64,000 nucleotides of DNA from Pollenia angustigena (lineage: Eukaryota > Arthropoda > Insecta > Diptera > Polleniidae): contig OV884060.1 in NCBI GenBank assembly GCA_930367215.1, positions 209,005,253 to 209,069,252 of the forward strand, given 5' to 3'. The translations under genes were made by a program, and so were the position numbers. Positions 1 through 11,317 of this stretch are shown here, piece by piece (position 1 is the first letter of the stretch; the number at the start of each line of letters is the position of its first letter). The notes beneath the pieces are model-generated. The model had not been told where the DNA came from and ran no database searches. It was given only the letters and a program-made list of their open reading frames with translations.

Positions 1-566
1 TTAGCAAAAGGGACTTTTCGAAAGTCCATTTTATTTGCTTCCAACGAGTATGTGCGAACATTTTCCGGAAGCATTTCCATAACTTTAAGTTTTGTTTTAT
101 TATTTGGCATTGTTTTAAGCAAATTTAGTAAATGAAGAGGACTATGAATTTCAATATTCTTTAAGTACCGAATTAAAGAATGTTCTGGTTCTGAAGACTT
201 TTGTATTACGGCATCAATATTATTTTGTTTAAAGATCATTTTGATTGCGGTTGCGTTAATTTGATTTTTATTTTGAGGTTCGCAAGAATCGCTCCATAAT
301 GTCAAAGTTTTAATTAGTGGATAATCTTTTATTAATTAATTTAAAATTTTAATTAAAGCACTAGCAATATCGTTACCACTCCGACCGCTATGAGCTTCCA
401 TCCACAAGGCACAATAAGTAAAAGTTGGTATATTTGGCATAATAATGGTTGCTGTAAGATTGTACATATTCAATTTTCGTTTGTAGTAAAATGTTGAAGC
501 ATTTCCTTTAGGTAGGTTAAAAACACTTTGCATATCATAGCAAACCGTACACTTGGTTGGGTTCAT
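1..566 (-). pseudogene. Transposon-associated ORF, C-terminal part, broken
   Basis: Read on the minus strand, an open frame starts near 566 (MNPTKCTVCYDMQS), meets an in-frame TAA at 336-338, and continues in the same frame to the window edge. The second part contains LWSDSCEPQNKN and ends near MDFRKVPFA. From memory, this motif layout (an acidic WSD.C..QN block followed by DF+.VP) recurs in uncharacterised arthropod proteins that behave like transposon products. The family resemblance is recalled, not searched. The internal stop and AT-rich surroundings suggest a dead copy. It continues past base 1. Confidence 0.5.
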
Positions 567-945
567 TATTTTATAAAACTATTTTTCACAAATTAATTTT
601 CTTGTTGTCATTTTATTTTGCTTTTGCTTTAACTATATTTTTTCTTACGGCAATGCAGCAAAGCAACAGTAAAATTTATTTTGTACGTTTTTGTATGAAG
701 AATTTGCTGCAATCGCCAAACAATGGCTTGTAGAGCAAAACAGTACTTAAGTAATTTTGAGACATTTGATATGCAGCAAAATTAATGCTTTATATCTCAG
801 ATACCATAAAAATTTTCGCGAAACAGGTTTCTGATTTAGAAAGAGGGTATTAAAAAAATATATTCCTAATACCTAACTCATTTTTTTTTTAAAGTGGTCG
901 GTAGGTCAAACCAGTAATGAGCTGACGATATGATAAAGTATTGAC
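567..945. other. AT-rich stretch, nothing recognised
   Basis: I see no coding frame, inverted repeat or splice-flanked exon here. Confidence 0.4.
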
Positions 946-1318
946 TAGGGTGTTGAGGCGATTAATTCTTGTTCCATTAATCGATTAATTTTAGATGATT
1001 AATTGTAGCTAATTTCGATTAAAGAATTAATCGAAGAATTTATACCTATTAATCGAATAATAATAATAAATAATATTTCTGTTTAATGTATATTTATTTT
1101 AAAGTTTTGAGTCGATTTAACAAACCAAATGTATGTGTCCGTTGGTATTAAAAAAAACAGCCATGTTTAGTGAGTAATTTAGCTTATATTTTTGTTATAT
1201 TATTTTTGTTTGAAAGAAAAAACGACAAAGGTATGTCAAATCAAAGATTTATAATAATTTATCAGGTATGTTCCAGAAATCGAAATGAAGTGACGTTGAA
1301 ATCGAACGATAATTAAAA
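946..1318. mobile_element. hAT-like terminal segment, ATTAATCG-rich
   Basis: It starts TAGGGTGTTGAGGCGATTAA after the octamer GTATTGAC (938-945). It carries many ATTAATCGA/TCGATTAAT motifs, the same subterminal signature as the complete element at 33732-35177, which has a perfect 8-bp target duplication. The partner end appears to lie at 2927 in the same orientation, as if one half had been inverted. Confidence 0.5.
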
Positions 1319-1902
1319 GTGGGGGGTGCTTTAAAACCATGTGAGATAAGGCCATGATGACTTTGTTGCTCAGTTGAATGGGCGATAAAGCCATAATGGC
1401 CTTATTGCCCAATCATTGGGAGGTAAGGTCATATTTAAAATTTTGCGAAATGAGATTTATAGCCATATTTTTTTCGCAAATGTGAGATAAAGCCATATTT
1501 TTGCAGAATATTGTTATGCATGGTGTAAACATTCTGTAAAAGGGAAAATCCTTAGTTATCATTGAAAAACATATTTTTATTCTTGTGACGCACGCAGCAA
1601 AACTTGATTCAGCGAAGCCACCTGCCGCGTCCTACTGGAAGAGTAAACCCGTAAGCACGGCCGCAGGCCGCCACGCTGAAAAACTTTAGTATGCGAAGGC
1701 AGATTTCAATACTAAACTTTAGTGTCTCCGGAACTGAAATGATAGATTAGGCCATTTTCTAATATTGCTAATGTGAGCTAAGGCCATGATGGCTATATCT
1801 CCCATTCAAATGAAAACAAAAAATAAAAGGCTTTATCTCCCTATTGAATGAGAGATAAAGCCATCATGACCTTATCTCACATGGTATTAAAGCACCCCCC
1901 CA
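1319..1902. mobile_element. GC-tipped MITE, family A, copy 1 (584 bp)
   Basis: The ends are inverted copies of GGGGGGTGCTTTAA[A/T]ACCATG, followed by a GAGATAAGGCCATGATGG module repeated inward in both orientations. An AATTAAAA octamer flanks both sides (1311-1318 and 1903-1910), an apparent 8-bp target duplication. The core (1600-1680) is GC-rich and contains a GGCCGCAGGCC hairpin. There is no coding capacity. A second copy lies at 18008-18605, and the core plus one arm recur inverted at 43430-43800. Confidence 0.8.
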
Positions 1903-2215
1903 AATTAAAATTCAATTATTTTCAAAAGGGCCGTAGTTTTTCATGGTTTTAAGTGTTGTTCTTGCAAAAATAATAGATTAAAGAATGAAGTAGATAAAAT
2001 GTAACTTTTTTTTGAGCTTTCATTACAGGGTCATTTGTAAATTTTGCTCTATTTTAAATCCACTTCATTTCGATTTTTAAAACTCGCCCGTATTTTTTAA
2101 CAAAATGGTTCATGCGTTTCTATCTTTAGAATTAGTTTGGTTAAAAAATATTGTACGAAAGATAAATCATCTGCTCCAGGGGCCTAATTTGCTTTTAAGG
2201 ACCAGATAGGGGTGG

Positions 2216-2738
2216 TTAACCCTATTGCAAATGCTATGGGAATATGTTATATGGGAGCAAACCTATATTCCTATCCCCAACAAATCGGTATCGCAAATAT
2301 TTTGGGAGTAAAAATTTCTATTGTGCATTATTTGTCAGTGCTTTATAATTAAAAGTCTCTTTTATGAATAACTTGCCAGTGCTTGTTTTGTGAAAGAAAA
2401 ATAAACACAATAAAATGCTAATAATAATATGTATAATAAAATAACTAATGAATAGTGTTTATCTTCATTTTCTTTATTATCACTCCTTCTATAAAAGGAA
2501 AAAGTAATTTAATTGAGAATACGAATTAAAATTTACATGATCCCTTCTCGTTGACATTAAAATTTGTTGGGAATTTATTTAGTGAAAAAATTCGTGGGAG
2601 TTATCATTAGCGATGGCAAATTTTTAAAGTTTGGGAATTCATTTCCAAAAAATTTGTTATGGGAATCATTTACAAAACGAAATAAAAAAATATGGGAATA
2701 TTTTCATGGGAGTAGTGGTTTGCGATAGGGGTGAATAT
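2216..2738. mobile_element. MITE with repeated TATGGGAATA phrase
   Basis: Inverted ends are seen: ACCCTATTGCAAATGCTATG on the left matches the reverse complement of the right end (TTTGCGATAGGGGT), with the next TGGGAATAT block also inverted. Variants of TGGGAATA/TGGGAGT occur throughout both arms. No ORF is present. Borders are approximate. Confidence 0.55.
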
Positions 2739-2926
2739 ATCGTTTAATTCGGGATCCTCAGTTGGGACATCTTGTCTTATACAATGGTTAGTGCATGTTT
2801 ACAAATTTTCAGTAGTAAAGGCTGGGTTGGCAAGCATATTTCAAGTTGTTCCAGCCGGGAATAAAATTTGGTCTGTCGTATTTCCAATGTACTAGAAATT
2901 ACAATTTCATAAAGATAAGTCAATAC

Positions 2927-3340
2927 TAGGGGGTTCAATTAATCGGATTTTATTTTTGTTCACTTAAACGATCAATCGATATTTGAGATTTTTAACTTAT
3001 TCGATTAAACGAATAAAATTAATCGAATAATTATAAATCCAGAAATTTTATAAATTACGAGATTTTTTTTCGATAAATTTGGAAAAAATTAGTACTCGAG
3101 TACAAATCAGCCCCAAATTGTTGCTTCACTTTTGGGCACTTAGATTTTAAAAAAGTCAATATAACTTTGGATTTTTTGAAACTTTTCACGGACATTCCCT
3201 CCTCTGCTATGCTTCTGCAAATAACTTCCTCTAGAGAATCGATAGAATTAGCGTGTTTAAAATATTTATTCAAGTACTATGATACAGTCACTGTGGAAGT
3301 GGTAAATTTGTAAAGTTGTTGAAGAACATTTACGTTAATA
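2927..3340. mobile_element. hAT-like terminal segment, second half
   Basis: It starts TAGGGGGTTCAATTAATCGG after the octamer GTCAATAC (2919-2926), which is the exact reverse complement of the octamer before the end at 946. ATTAATCG motifs follow, then a transposase-like frame on the minus strand. The inner limit is unclear. Confidence 0.5.
3055..3273 (-). pseudogene. hAT-like transposase fragment (72 codons)
   Basis: The frame contains IDSLEEVICRSIAEEGMSVK. A related phrase, IEEIVRRSLAEDGRSA, is encoded on the plus strand inside the hAT-like element at 33732-35177. The match between two elements with the same ATTAATCG ends supports a common transposase origin. It is truncated, with no catalytic residues visible. 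Assignment to hAT rests on target-site size and end sequence of the relative, not on a domain search. Confidence 0.45.
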
Positions 3341-3369
3341 CATTTTTGTACACTAATTCAAACCTTCTG

Positions 3370-4115
3370 GACCACTAACGAATTGGATCCCCAGCTCAAA
3401 AAGGTATTATCCTCAACGTCTCCAAAACGACCCCACGCAATGTCAAAATTGAAGAGGTATAACAATTCTCAGTGCAGTTAACAAGAGCATAGCACACATA
3501 ATAATAATATTATCCCAAGCAATTTTTCCGGAATTCCGGCCAAAGCATGCTGGGTTCCGTCCACCAAAGTCTTGTACTGATTATATCAATACCTTGCAGA
3601 TGGGTTTAAGGTATTCCACCAAGAATTATAATTCTTATCCAGTCGCTACATAAGGACGTCTGCTGCCGAGTCTTAATGAATACCATAAACCACTTCGACG
3701 CACTTACAGAAGTCATGCAAGGATGAGTCTTATCGCCTCTACTGTCCAACATTGTGCTGGACGTAATCATACGTTAGCAACTTATAGCTAGAAGGGAAAT
3801 AAGATTAAGCAAAAGCATGCTTTGTAACACCAACAGGTTTAAAATACGTAACGCCGACCTGGATGGTAAAACATATTCTTGTTACCTTGGATGCATCGAA
3901 AATTGCCGGCTCTAGCAATCGCATACCACATGATTCATGGGAAATTTTGGCCTGCAAGGTACTTGAATAGAGTAGAACAAAACCAACGGCCAATCCAGAC
4001 TGAAAAAGTCAATTGCAAGTGGCGGCCATGCGTTTTGAAGGACCACAGGAGACATAATAAAAGCCGCCATCGACTAGACACCACAGGATAGTACGAGAAG
4101 AAAAATGCGTCCATT
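3370..4115 (+). pseudogene. RTE-like LINE reverse transcriptase remnant
   Basis: Pieces of a reverse transcriptase can be read in shifting frames: RGITILSAVNKSIA, then KHAGFRPPKSCTDYINTLQ, then a VLSPLLSNIVLD-like block near 3725-3760, and at the 3' side a TTGDIIKAAID.TPQ block. These match in order the frame at 14628-15979. Frameshifts and stops make it dead. Limits are approximate. Confidence 0.6.
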
Positions 4116-4231
4116 GTTTATATGGACGCGCAATGGTGAATGCGAGATAACACAAAGTGGTCTTATTTGAAGAAAGATTAAGCATAGATCGTTTAACAGA
4201 ACAGAATGGAAATAGTTTGTGTTGGCACTCT

Positions 4232-4865
4232 ATTCCTTAAAGAGCATATAGACGACATGTTTTTGTCATCTGACATGTCAAATTTCCCACTGCAAAACAC
4301 ATACATGTCGTGTGTTACCTTTTTAACTTTGCTTCTGTAAAAGTCAGACGCAAAGTCATCTGACAAAATTTCGATTAGAGCGTGCTCTATTTTCTTCTGA
4401 CAAACCATCTGACATCAGAAATCTATGCCGGGAAGAAACTGGCAGCGGCGTCAACTATTGAAGGAATCATTAGCCGGCTGAAGTTAATATTTTACAATAC
4501 CAAGATATGTATGCTCATCTCACCATTGAATAGAATTTATGTAAATATATACATAACAAAAAATTCTAAATTATTATCTTTAAAATAAAAGAAAAAATTT
4601 TAAGATGGCTAAATTATTTTACGGCGCAAATAAATATTTTCGTGGCGGCAGCAAGCTATTTTGAAACCGAGAACTACTTTGGTTTCTGCAATAACAATGC
4701 GAAAAAAAGAGAGACAATGTCAGAAGCAAATTACATGTACGTTTGTGACCGAATATTATAAACCTTATGTAAAACAGCAATTTTGACAGACATGAACATT
4801 ACATGTGACTTGAAAATTTGACATGTCATATGACAAATACATGTCGTGTACGGGCGCCTTTACAG
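4232..4865. mobile_element. MITE with TGACATGTCAAATTT inverted ends
   Basis: The left arm GACATGTTTTTGTCATCTGA and following TGACATGTCAAATTT are matched by the reverse complement of 4808-4850. It has no coding capacity and the borders are approximate. Confidence 0.6.
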
Positions 4866-4894
4866 AACATAATATTATATAAAATATTATCCGA

Positions 4895-5455
4895 GAGTAG
4901 GCTTTATATTGGGTCTATGATAAGGTTTGGACCGATCTTTACAAAATTGTTAGAAGTAAACAACGAATTTGTGCCAATTTTTCAGTTTTAGTAAGAAATT
5001 TATTAATTTCTTAGGGAGGCCGTTCCACATTCGAGCTTATATTTCTTTTCTTACTAAACTGATTATTTGGAATCTCAATCTCGAACTGCAATAGGGTACT
5101 TTTCACTATCACGGAACTCGTACCTATTTTGACGAAATGCTTCCCTTATCTAATTATTGTTTGAAAACTAAAAAAAAGAAACAGTAACTAATCATGACAA
5201 GGTTGTAATTTCCTCAAAATACATAAGACTTGTGTGATAGTGTAAAGTACCCTTTAGGAGAACTAGACACAATTTGACATTAAAATTGTTGATTTCTGTG
5301 GAGTCTTTCGAAACCGGGCGTATTTTCAATAGACATGACGTTAAATCAATCAAGGATTAAGAAATATGTTTATACTTTATGGAGTCTTAGAAGAATATTA
5401 AGTTTCACAAAGTCTCACACGAAATTAACATTATTACCCTTATTTACCACAAGCT
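4895..5455. repeat. Decayed copy of dispersed fly repeat
   Basis: Phrases such as TTTGGACCGATCTT, CTTTATGGAGTCT, AAGTTTCACA and a final TTTACCACAA follow the same order as in the repeat at 50318-51118. No ORF is present. Confidence 0.45.
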
Positions 5456-6085
5456 TTGAATATTTCACAAATGTTAATATGCGAACTATAATTAGATTGT
5501 TAGAAAGGAGTTAATTGGCCCTAATCAATAAGAAAGGAAAAAATGTATTAAAAATATTATAGAAAATACATTCTTTCAACAATGTGTTTGTTGTCGCTTG
5601 AAGCCTTGGTTGTGTCTACCAATTATTATTCAACACAAATAAACTCTACACGCGTCCTAAAGCTATTCTCTTGCGATTGAGGTGACAAATGTCAACAGTT
5701 TTGAAGAGTATTTGTGCCTGTACTTTCAGTAGTTTTTATTTTCACTTCTACTAATCGATTACTAAGCAAATATAAACTAAGTTGCATTCTCAAATAAGTT
5801 TTATTATTGTTCAATATTTGCACAATTACAAGTGCATATTCTAAACGAAGTGTAACTTTTATTTTTATTTATCGTGTGATTGTTAAACACTTTTTAATTT
5901 AACAAATAATTGCAATTTATATGTGCATATGTTCACACGTTTACACCTTTAATAAGACGGCAATTTTAATGTTATGTATGTATGCGTTAGTAATATTTCA
6001 GTAAAATAAACTTTATTTATTTACTTTTGTAAATTCTGCTAAAAGGAATAAGAGATTATCTTTCAATAACACAGTACAACAGCCA
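5456..6085. other. AT-rich stretch, nothing recognised
   Basis: No inverted repeat, conserved frame or exon was found. Confidence 0.4.
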
Positions 6086-7615
6086 ATCTGGGGGGTGAGA
6101 AATTCCAAGTCAGGGTGATGGTACTAGGTCAGTATAGTAAAACCCTCAAAGGGTTTGGCGTTCGTATGTGTCAGTTTCCCCTTTCTAGGGATTTTTTTTT
6201 CGGAAAATTTCAACCGTAGGGAAAAGAGGACACAATTTTTTATTTAAGGGCATATTTATTTATTTATTTATTTAATCAATGGATATTATCCTTACTGACT
6301 AATAACAATATTGACTTAAAATTAATGAATAACAATATGCATTTTAAAATATACTACAAATTTACAGAATATATGTAGTACATAAAAATTTACAAATAAA
6401 GAAAAACAATAAGAAAAATCAACAAATTGTGACATAGAATTAAATTGTCTACATAACCTCGAAAAAGGATCAGCAATAGCGTAATTTTCTCTAAAAAAAT
6501 TTAACAAACAGCAGATTATAATGACGCGTATTGCGACAAGGTATATTAAATTTAGCAGACTCTACAGAAAATCACAACAAACATTACCATTAATAAGATT
6601 AACCATAAAAGAAACATTTAACATTGTACGATGACTTTTGAGCGATGGTAATTTTATTAATGCCAGTCTTCTAGCATAGGAAGGAAAGTTTGTCGAGTAA
6701 CTCCAATGAAGATCACGTAAACAGAATAATAAAAATTGTTTTTGGACCGATTCAATACGAGAATTGTGAATGTTGTAAAATGGATCCCAAATGATTGACC
6801 CATATTCTAAGATTGGTCTAACGACTGATACGTAAAGTTGCTTCGTTATGTATGGATCGGTGAATTTTTAACCCAGCGCTTAATAAAGCCAAGAACGCCT
6901 CGAGCTTTATTAACAGTTAATGTAATATGAGAAACAAAGTTTAATTTAGGATCCAGTAAGACTCCAATATCAAGAAACGAATCAACCAACTCCAGTTGAT
7001 GACCACCAAAAGCATAATTAACAGCAATACAGTTATTTCTATAAAAACGCATGCTTTTGCATTTCACAAGATTCAGCTCCATGATATTATGATTACACCA
7101 TAAAAAGAAGTTATAAAGATCCGATTGAAGATAAAAGTGATCCGAAAAAATCCCTAGAAAAGGGGAAATCCCCTACTGTTGGCATCACTGAATGTGGGTG
7201 TATTCTTTCAAATAACAAACAAAAGTCCGACGATTTTCACCGATCGCTTAAAAAAAGACACAAAAATTGCAGTGCAGGTTTGTGATAAAATCTGCTGCAT
7301 ACATCCAGACTTGAACATTTTTTTGCACTTATCAATTATAATTCTCCACAAATTTATTTTTACCGGCAAAACTGTTGATTATAAAGAAAAACGTTATATG
7401 AACGGATTAAAGAAATTGTAATTCTAAATTTTTTTGAGTTTGTTTTAGCAAAATCGGACAAGTGGTTCTCGAGTTATGTTAAACAAAAAAACATCAAGAT
7501 AAGGAAAAAATTTAAAATGTCATAAAAAAAAACTGACACATACGAACGCCAAACCCTTTGAGTGTTTTACTATACTGACCTAGTACCATCACCCTGACTT
7601 GGAATTTCTCAACAC
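6086..7615. mobile_element. TIR element (~1.5 kb, ~95-bp TIRs) holding a LINE piece
   Basis: The block at 6095-6175 (for example GGTGATGGTACTAGGTCAGT and CAAAGGGTTTGGCGTTCG) is inverted at 7535-7612 with few differences. A second inverted match, around TTCCCCTTTCTAGGGATTTT, pairs 6175-6205 with 7150-7175. A LINE fragment sits inside. Confidence 0.75.
6250..7145 (-). pseudogene. Non-LTR retrotransposon RT 3' fragment
   Basis: On the minus strand from 7145 the frame reads LQSDLYNFFLWCNHNIMELN then LVKCKSMRF and SFLDIGVLLDPKLNFVSHI. This is the layout after the catalytic YADD of jockey/I-type reverse transcriptases. The frame shifts near 6846 into KQLYVSVVRPILEYGSIIWD. A tail of AAAT repeats near 6250 marks the 3' end. 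It is truncated at the 5' side and inactive. Confidence 0.7.
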
Positions 7616-7727
7616 CGAGACAATAATCCCAAAAATGTTCCATAGTGTAATTGCAACAAAACAAATCGTTGATTCAAGTTAATCTTTCTTTCTAGAGCGC
7701 TTTAAATTTAGTCACTTTATTAAAGCG

Positions 7728-7900
7728 GCCCATACACTTGCAATATTATTGTATATGATATCAGCCATATTATTTCCATTTTGTCCTATATTATGCTATA
7801 AGTCGCACAATAGTTTCATTCATTCAATAACAAAATTAACATAACCTATAGGAATAACATAAACAGCATTGTACATTGTACAATTTAATGTACTCTTTAG
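7728..7900. mobile_element. Partial MITE related to 39469-39775
   Basis: GCGGCCCATACACTTGCAAT and the following ATATTATTTCCATTTTGTCC match, partly inverted, the complete MITE at 39469-39775. The second end is not clear. Confidence 0.5.
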
Positions 7901-8073
7901 TCTTTTACTTACAACAAATAAAAGTATTGCCTACTTTAGGGTGTTACTAAAATAAAGCCGTTCCAACTTTTTCTGTTGCACTTACACGTGTTTTTTTTTT
8001 TTTTTTTGTTAAAAAGAACTTTTTTTTGTTGTTAAGATGTTATTAATAAAACAAAAAAACGGCCTATGTTAAG

Positions 8074-8280
8074 GGCCAAATACACTTGTCAAATGCTTGT
8101 TCAGCGGGCGAATTCACTGTTTACGTGAGCATGACGTTATATTCGCCGTCATATCTAAATTATTTGATTTTCCATCCAGCATCGATGGTGTGACACATAC
8201 AAACACATTTCACTAATACTACCACCATGCTTGATGAGTATTTTGATCAATGTATTTGGACCCTTATAATTGATGTCAGG
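8074..8280. mobile_element. Small MITE
   Basis: AAGGGCCAAATACACTTGTC on the left is matched imperfectly by the inverted GATCAATGTATTTGGACCCTT on the right (read in reverse complement). No ORF is present. Confidence 0.45.
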
Positions 8281-8389
8281 AAAACCGAAAGCATGCTCTA
8301 AGAAAAATGTTTTATGCACATTAAATTCCCAGTAAAAACTTAAAAATAATGTCTAAAAATTGTTATTTATTTGTTGTACACAAGACATA

Positions 8390-8606
8390 GGCCCGTTTTC
8401 ACAACTTACCTATAGCTTAAGGTAAGATTTTATCGGCCATATAAAAAGTGTTATTATTACAACTTTACTTCAACTTACCAGGTAGGATTAACCTTAATCT
8501 ACTTTCTCGTTCACTTAAGGTTAAAGTAAAGTTTTAATAATAGAACACTTTTTATAAGGCCATTTAAAGTCTACTTTAAGCTATCGGTAAGTTGTGAAAA
8601 CGGGCC
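8390..8606. mobile_element. Palindromic MITE (~217 bp), copy 1
   Basis: It is almost a full inverted repeat: GGCCCGTTTTCACAACTTAC at the left equals the reverse complement of the right end, and the match continues through TTATATGGCC and CTTTACTTTAACC-type blocks to the centre. A near-identical copy lies at 52865-53085. Confidence 0.85.
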
Positions 8607-8884
8607 TTAAAGTCTTATATTACAGTATAGGACTGAGTATATGTAATACAATATAACGAGAAATATTTAAAAAAAAAAAATATTAAAATTAAAAAGACAA
8701 AATGAAAAAACAAAAAATGTACTTGGACTTCAAGAAAAATTCTTGACAGAGGTACGAAAAAACAGAAGTAAGGAAAAAAACGTGTAAAATCAATTAAAAT
8801 GGATAATCATTCAGGAAAGCAAATTTCGATCTACCAAATGTTAGAATACAATTTGGTTTAAGGATTGATGTTTGACTATTGACG

Positions 8885-9170
8885 TCAGCAGTCGTCGATG
8901 GCTGCGAGTGTAAGACGGCAAACCCATCTGAGGAGATTGAGTGGTTGAAATCGAAACATGTCATGGTAACCTGCCGGCCGGGGTTCGAGCCCCAGCCACG
9001 TCAAGAATGAAAGATTATCAATAACAATTATAATTAATAAAACACAATAATAATAAAAAGAAAATATATAAATAAAAAAGGAATAAGGAAAATAATAAAA
9101 CAGAATAAAGAAAATAATAAAAAAGAATAAAGAAAATATATGTATATTAAAAAACATTCATATATTTATC
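8885..9170 (+). mobile_element. tRNA-derived SINE
   Basis: A Pol III B-box-like GGTTCGAGCCCC (8981-8992) lies about 45 bases after an A-box-like TTGAGTGGTTGAAA. Further on is a long A/AAT-rich tail (9010-9160). This layout is that of a tRNA-related SINE. It abuts the 3' end of the LINE on the other strand. No intact tRNA fold was found. Confidence 0.6.
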
Positions 9171-9208
9171 CACATGTGAAACAATATGCAAAACAAAAAC
9201 AAAATTAA

Positions 9209-10350
9209 TTATGAACCTCGATTAGAAAAATGCAAAATTATGTATTTTTTAAACAATTGTGCGTTACTAATCACTTGAGAGCTATGAGGAATTAAGTTCC
9301 AAAGACGGGTTGCATAGATAAAGAATTGCCATTCAGACATGAGGCTGTGGTTCCGAAATAATATTAATCTTCGGCCTCTGGTTGATCCTGAGAAAACCAA
9401 TCGTTCATAAAGATGTTCGGGTTGATGAGTATATATAACCTTATGCAAAAAGGTAAGAACTCTAGTTTTTATTAAGTCATCAAAACAAATGCCATATAAC
9501 CGTTTCACAAAAGCTGCAGTGCTGCCATATCGTTTTAGACCAAACACATACCGTATAATGTTTTTAAAAACAATATTAAGTTTTTTCTTACTGTGATCAT
9601 CACAATTTCCAAAAAGTTCACATCCATACAATAATATGGGTATGAGATACGTTTTAGCTAGAAGTGCTCTTATATTAATGGGTATACAGTATTGAGATTG
9701 CCAAGCGTTCTCAGCATAGAAAAGGTGCTCCCACAGGCATAATTTATATGGTCAGACCATGTGAGCGAACTGTTAAAATATATTCCAAGGTTTTTTGCAG
9801 AGTTAACAATTTCTATTGGTTGATTATTGATTTCTATAATTGGAGTAAGTTGTATTTTCGATATTCGCTTTTGAATGATGATACATTTGCATTTTTTTGG
9901 ATTTTTACCTAGCCCGTTAGCTGTAGCCCACAAGTAAACACGATGCAATTCCTGATTTAGGGTAATGACACATTGATCAATATTATCAACATCGCAACTT
10001 ATATAAAGCTGGACATCATCAGCATACATTCTAACCTTACATTGTTCCACAGTAAGCGGTAGATCGTTAGAGTACAATGAAAACAAAAGGGGGCCTATAA
10101 TCGATCCCTGAGGAACGCCTCTAATCACTGATAAGCAGTTAGATTGCTTATTATTTGTTTCAACATACTGGCATCTATTCGTTAGATAGGACGCTATAAG
10201 ACGTGTGGCATTTGAAGAAAATTTAAACATATTCTTCAATTTATAACATAAAATATTATTATTTGCCGTTATTTGTATATGAGGGGGTATTCTGAAAATT
10301 ACTTGATGCCAAAGTGATTTCAAATCATTCAAAAGGTGTTCTGTGCACAA
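9209..10350 (-). pseudogene. Non-LTR retrotransposon reverse transcriptase
   Basis: The first frame (10350-9670) has the RT motifs RGVPQGSIIGPLLFSLYSND, then YADDVQLY, then GKNPKKCKCIIIQ and SAKNLGIYFNSSLTWSDHI. A frameshift near 9672 leads into INIRALLAKTYLIPILLYGC and the 3' region that ends FKKYIILHFSNRGS. This is the usual order for jockey/CR1-type elements. The endonuclease part and N-terminal RT motifs are missing. The 5' part beyond codon 25 may be chimeric. Confidence 0.8.
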
Positions 10351-11317
10351 AAACTATTGAAATCACGCAATTTGAAATCGGTCAGCTAAATGACTGACGT
10401 TTTGGTATCACTTGATTATTATACCCACATGCCAATAGTAGAGAGCTTATTATGCATTTGTGCTGGTTTTTGTACCAGCGATAGGCAACCTACTTCATAT
10501 GTACGTAATAAAAGAGAAAACAAAGGGCGTGCATCCTGAATTTAACTAGGGTATTCAATTAATCGATGTTTTGTATTAATCGATTAATCGCGTAAATAAT
10601 TATTCGAGGTAAAAATTTAATCAAATAATAATCGAACAATTTAATATTATTCGGTGAATCGAATAATTTTAATTTTTTCTAGTTTAGAAGTTTAAAAACA
10701 AGCCTAAAAATCATATTTTTTAACATAAAAATTTGATTAAAAAAGTAACAACAGCTTACAGAGTTGCCAAAAGATTTTTTGAAAAATACCTACGCTTACT
10801 AAAAAAAATCCGATTTTTCCCTACACTTTGCAAAAATTTTCCCTACAAAAATCCCTATGCGTTTTAGTCATAAATAGGGAAGAAACGATACCTCTAAGGT
10901 ATCGATACTTTTACTCGATGTGGTATCGATCGTAAAGTATCGATACCTACTTAGTATCGAAAAAAAAGTATCGATACTTAGTTACTTGTATCGGTACTTG
11001 CATCGGTTTGTATGATAAAAGAATAGAAAGCATCATTTAAAAACGTTCTTATTAGTGTTTTGTTACTAAACAATAAAATAAGAACTTCGACCTATTAGCA
11101 TTTTTGTGCAAAACGATTAGTGTAAAGGTTGAGACCATTTTTAATTACCACCTAGTACCCATTTCCTTTCGAAAAATCTTTTTTATCTTAGGAAACAAAA
11201 TTTTATAGAACGTTCAGCATAACAACCTTCATTCACCTTTTATTCCAGAAATTAACAACGTCACTATGAATTTATTTTAAATGTAAATATGTATGTATTT
11301 TATTTTTAAATTGATAC

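Noticed and set aside
8885..9157. 90-codon frame on the minus strand ending in a GLEPRPAGY segment
   Set aside because: It is the reverse reading of the SINE and its A-rich tail.
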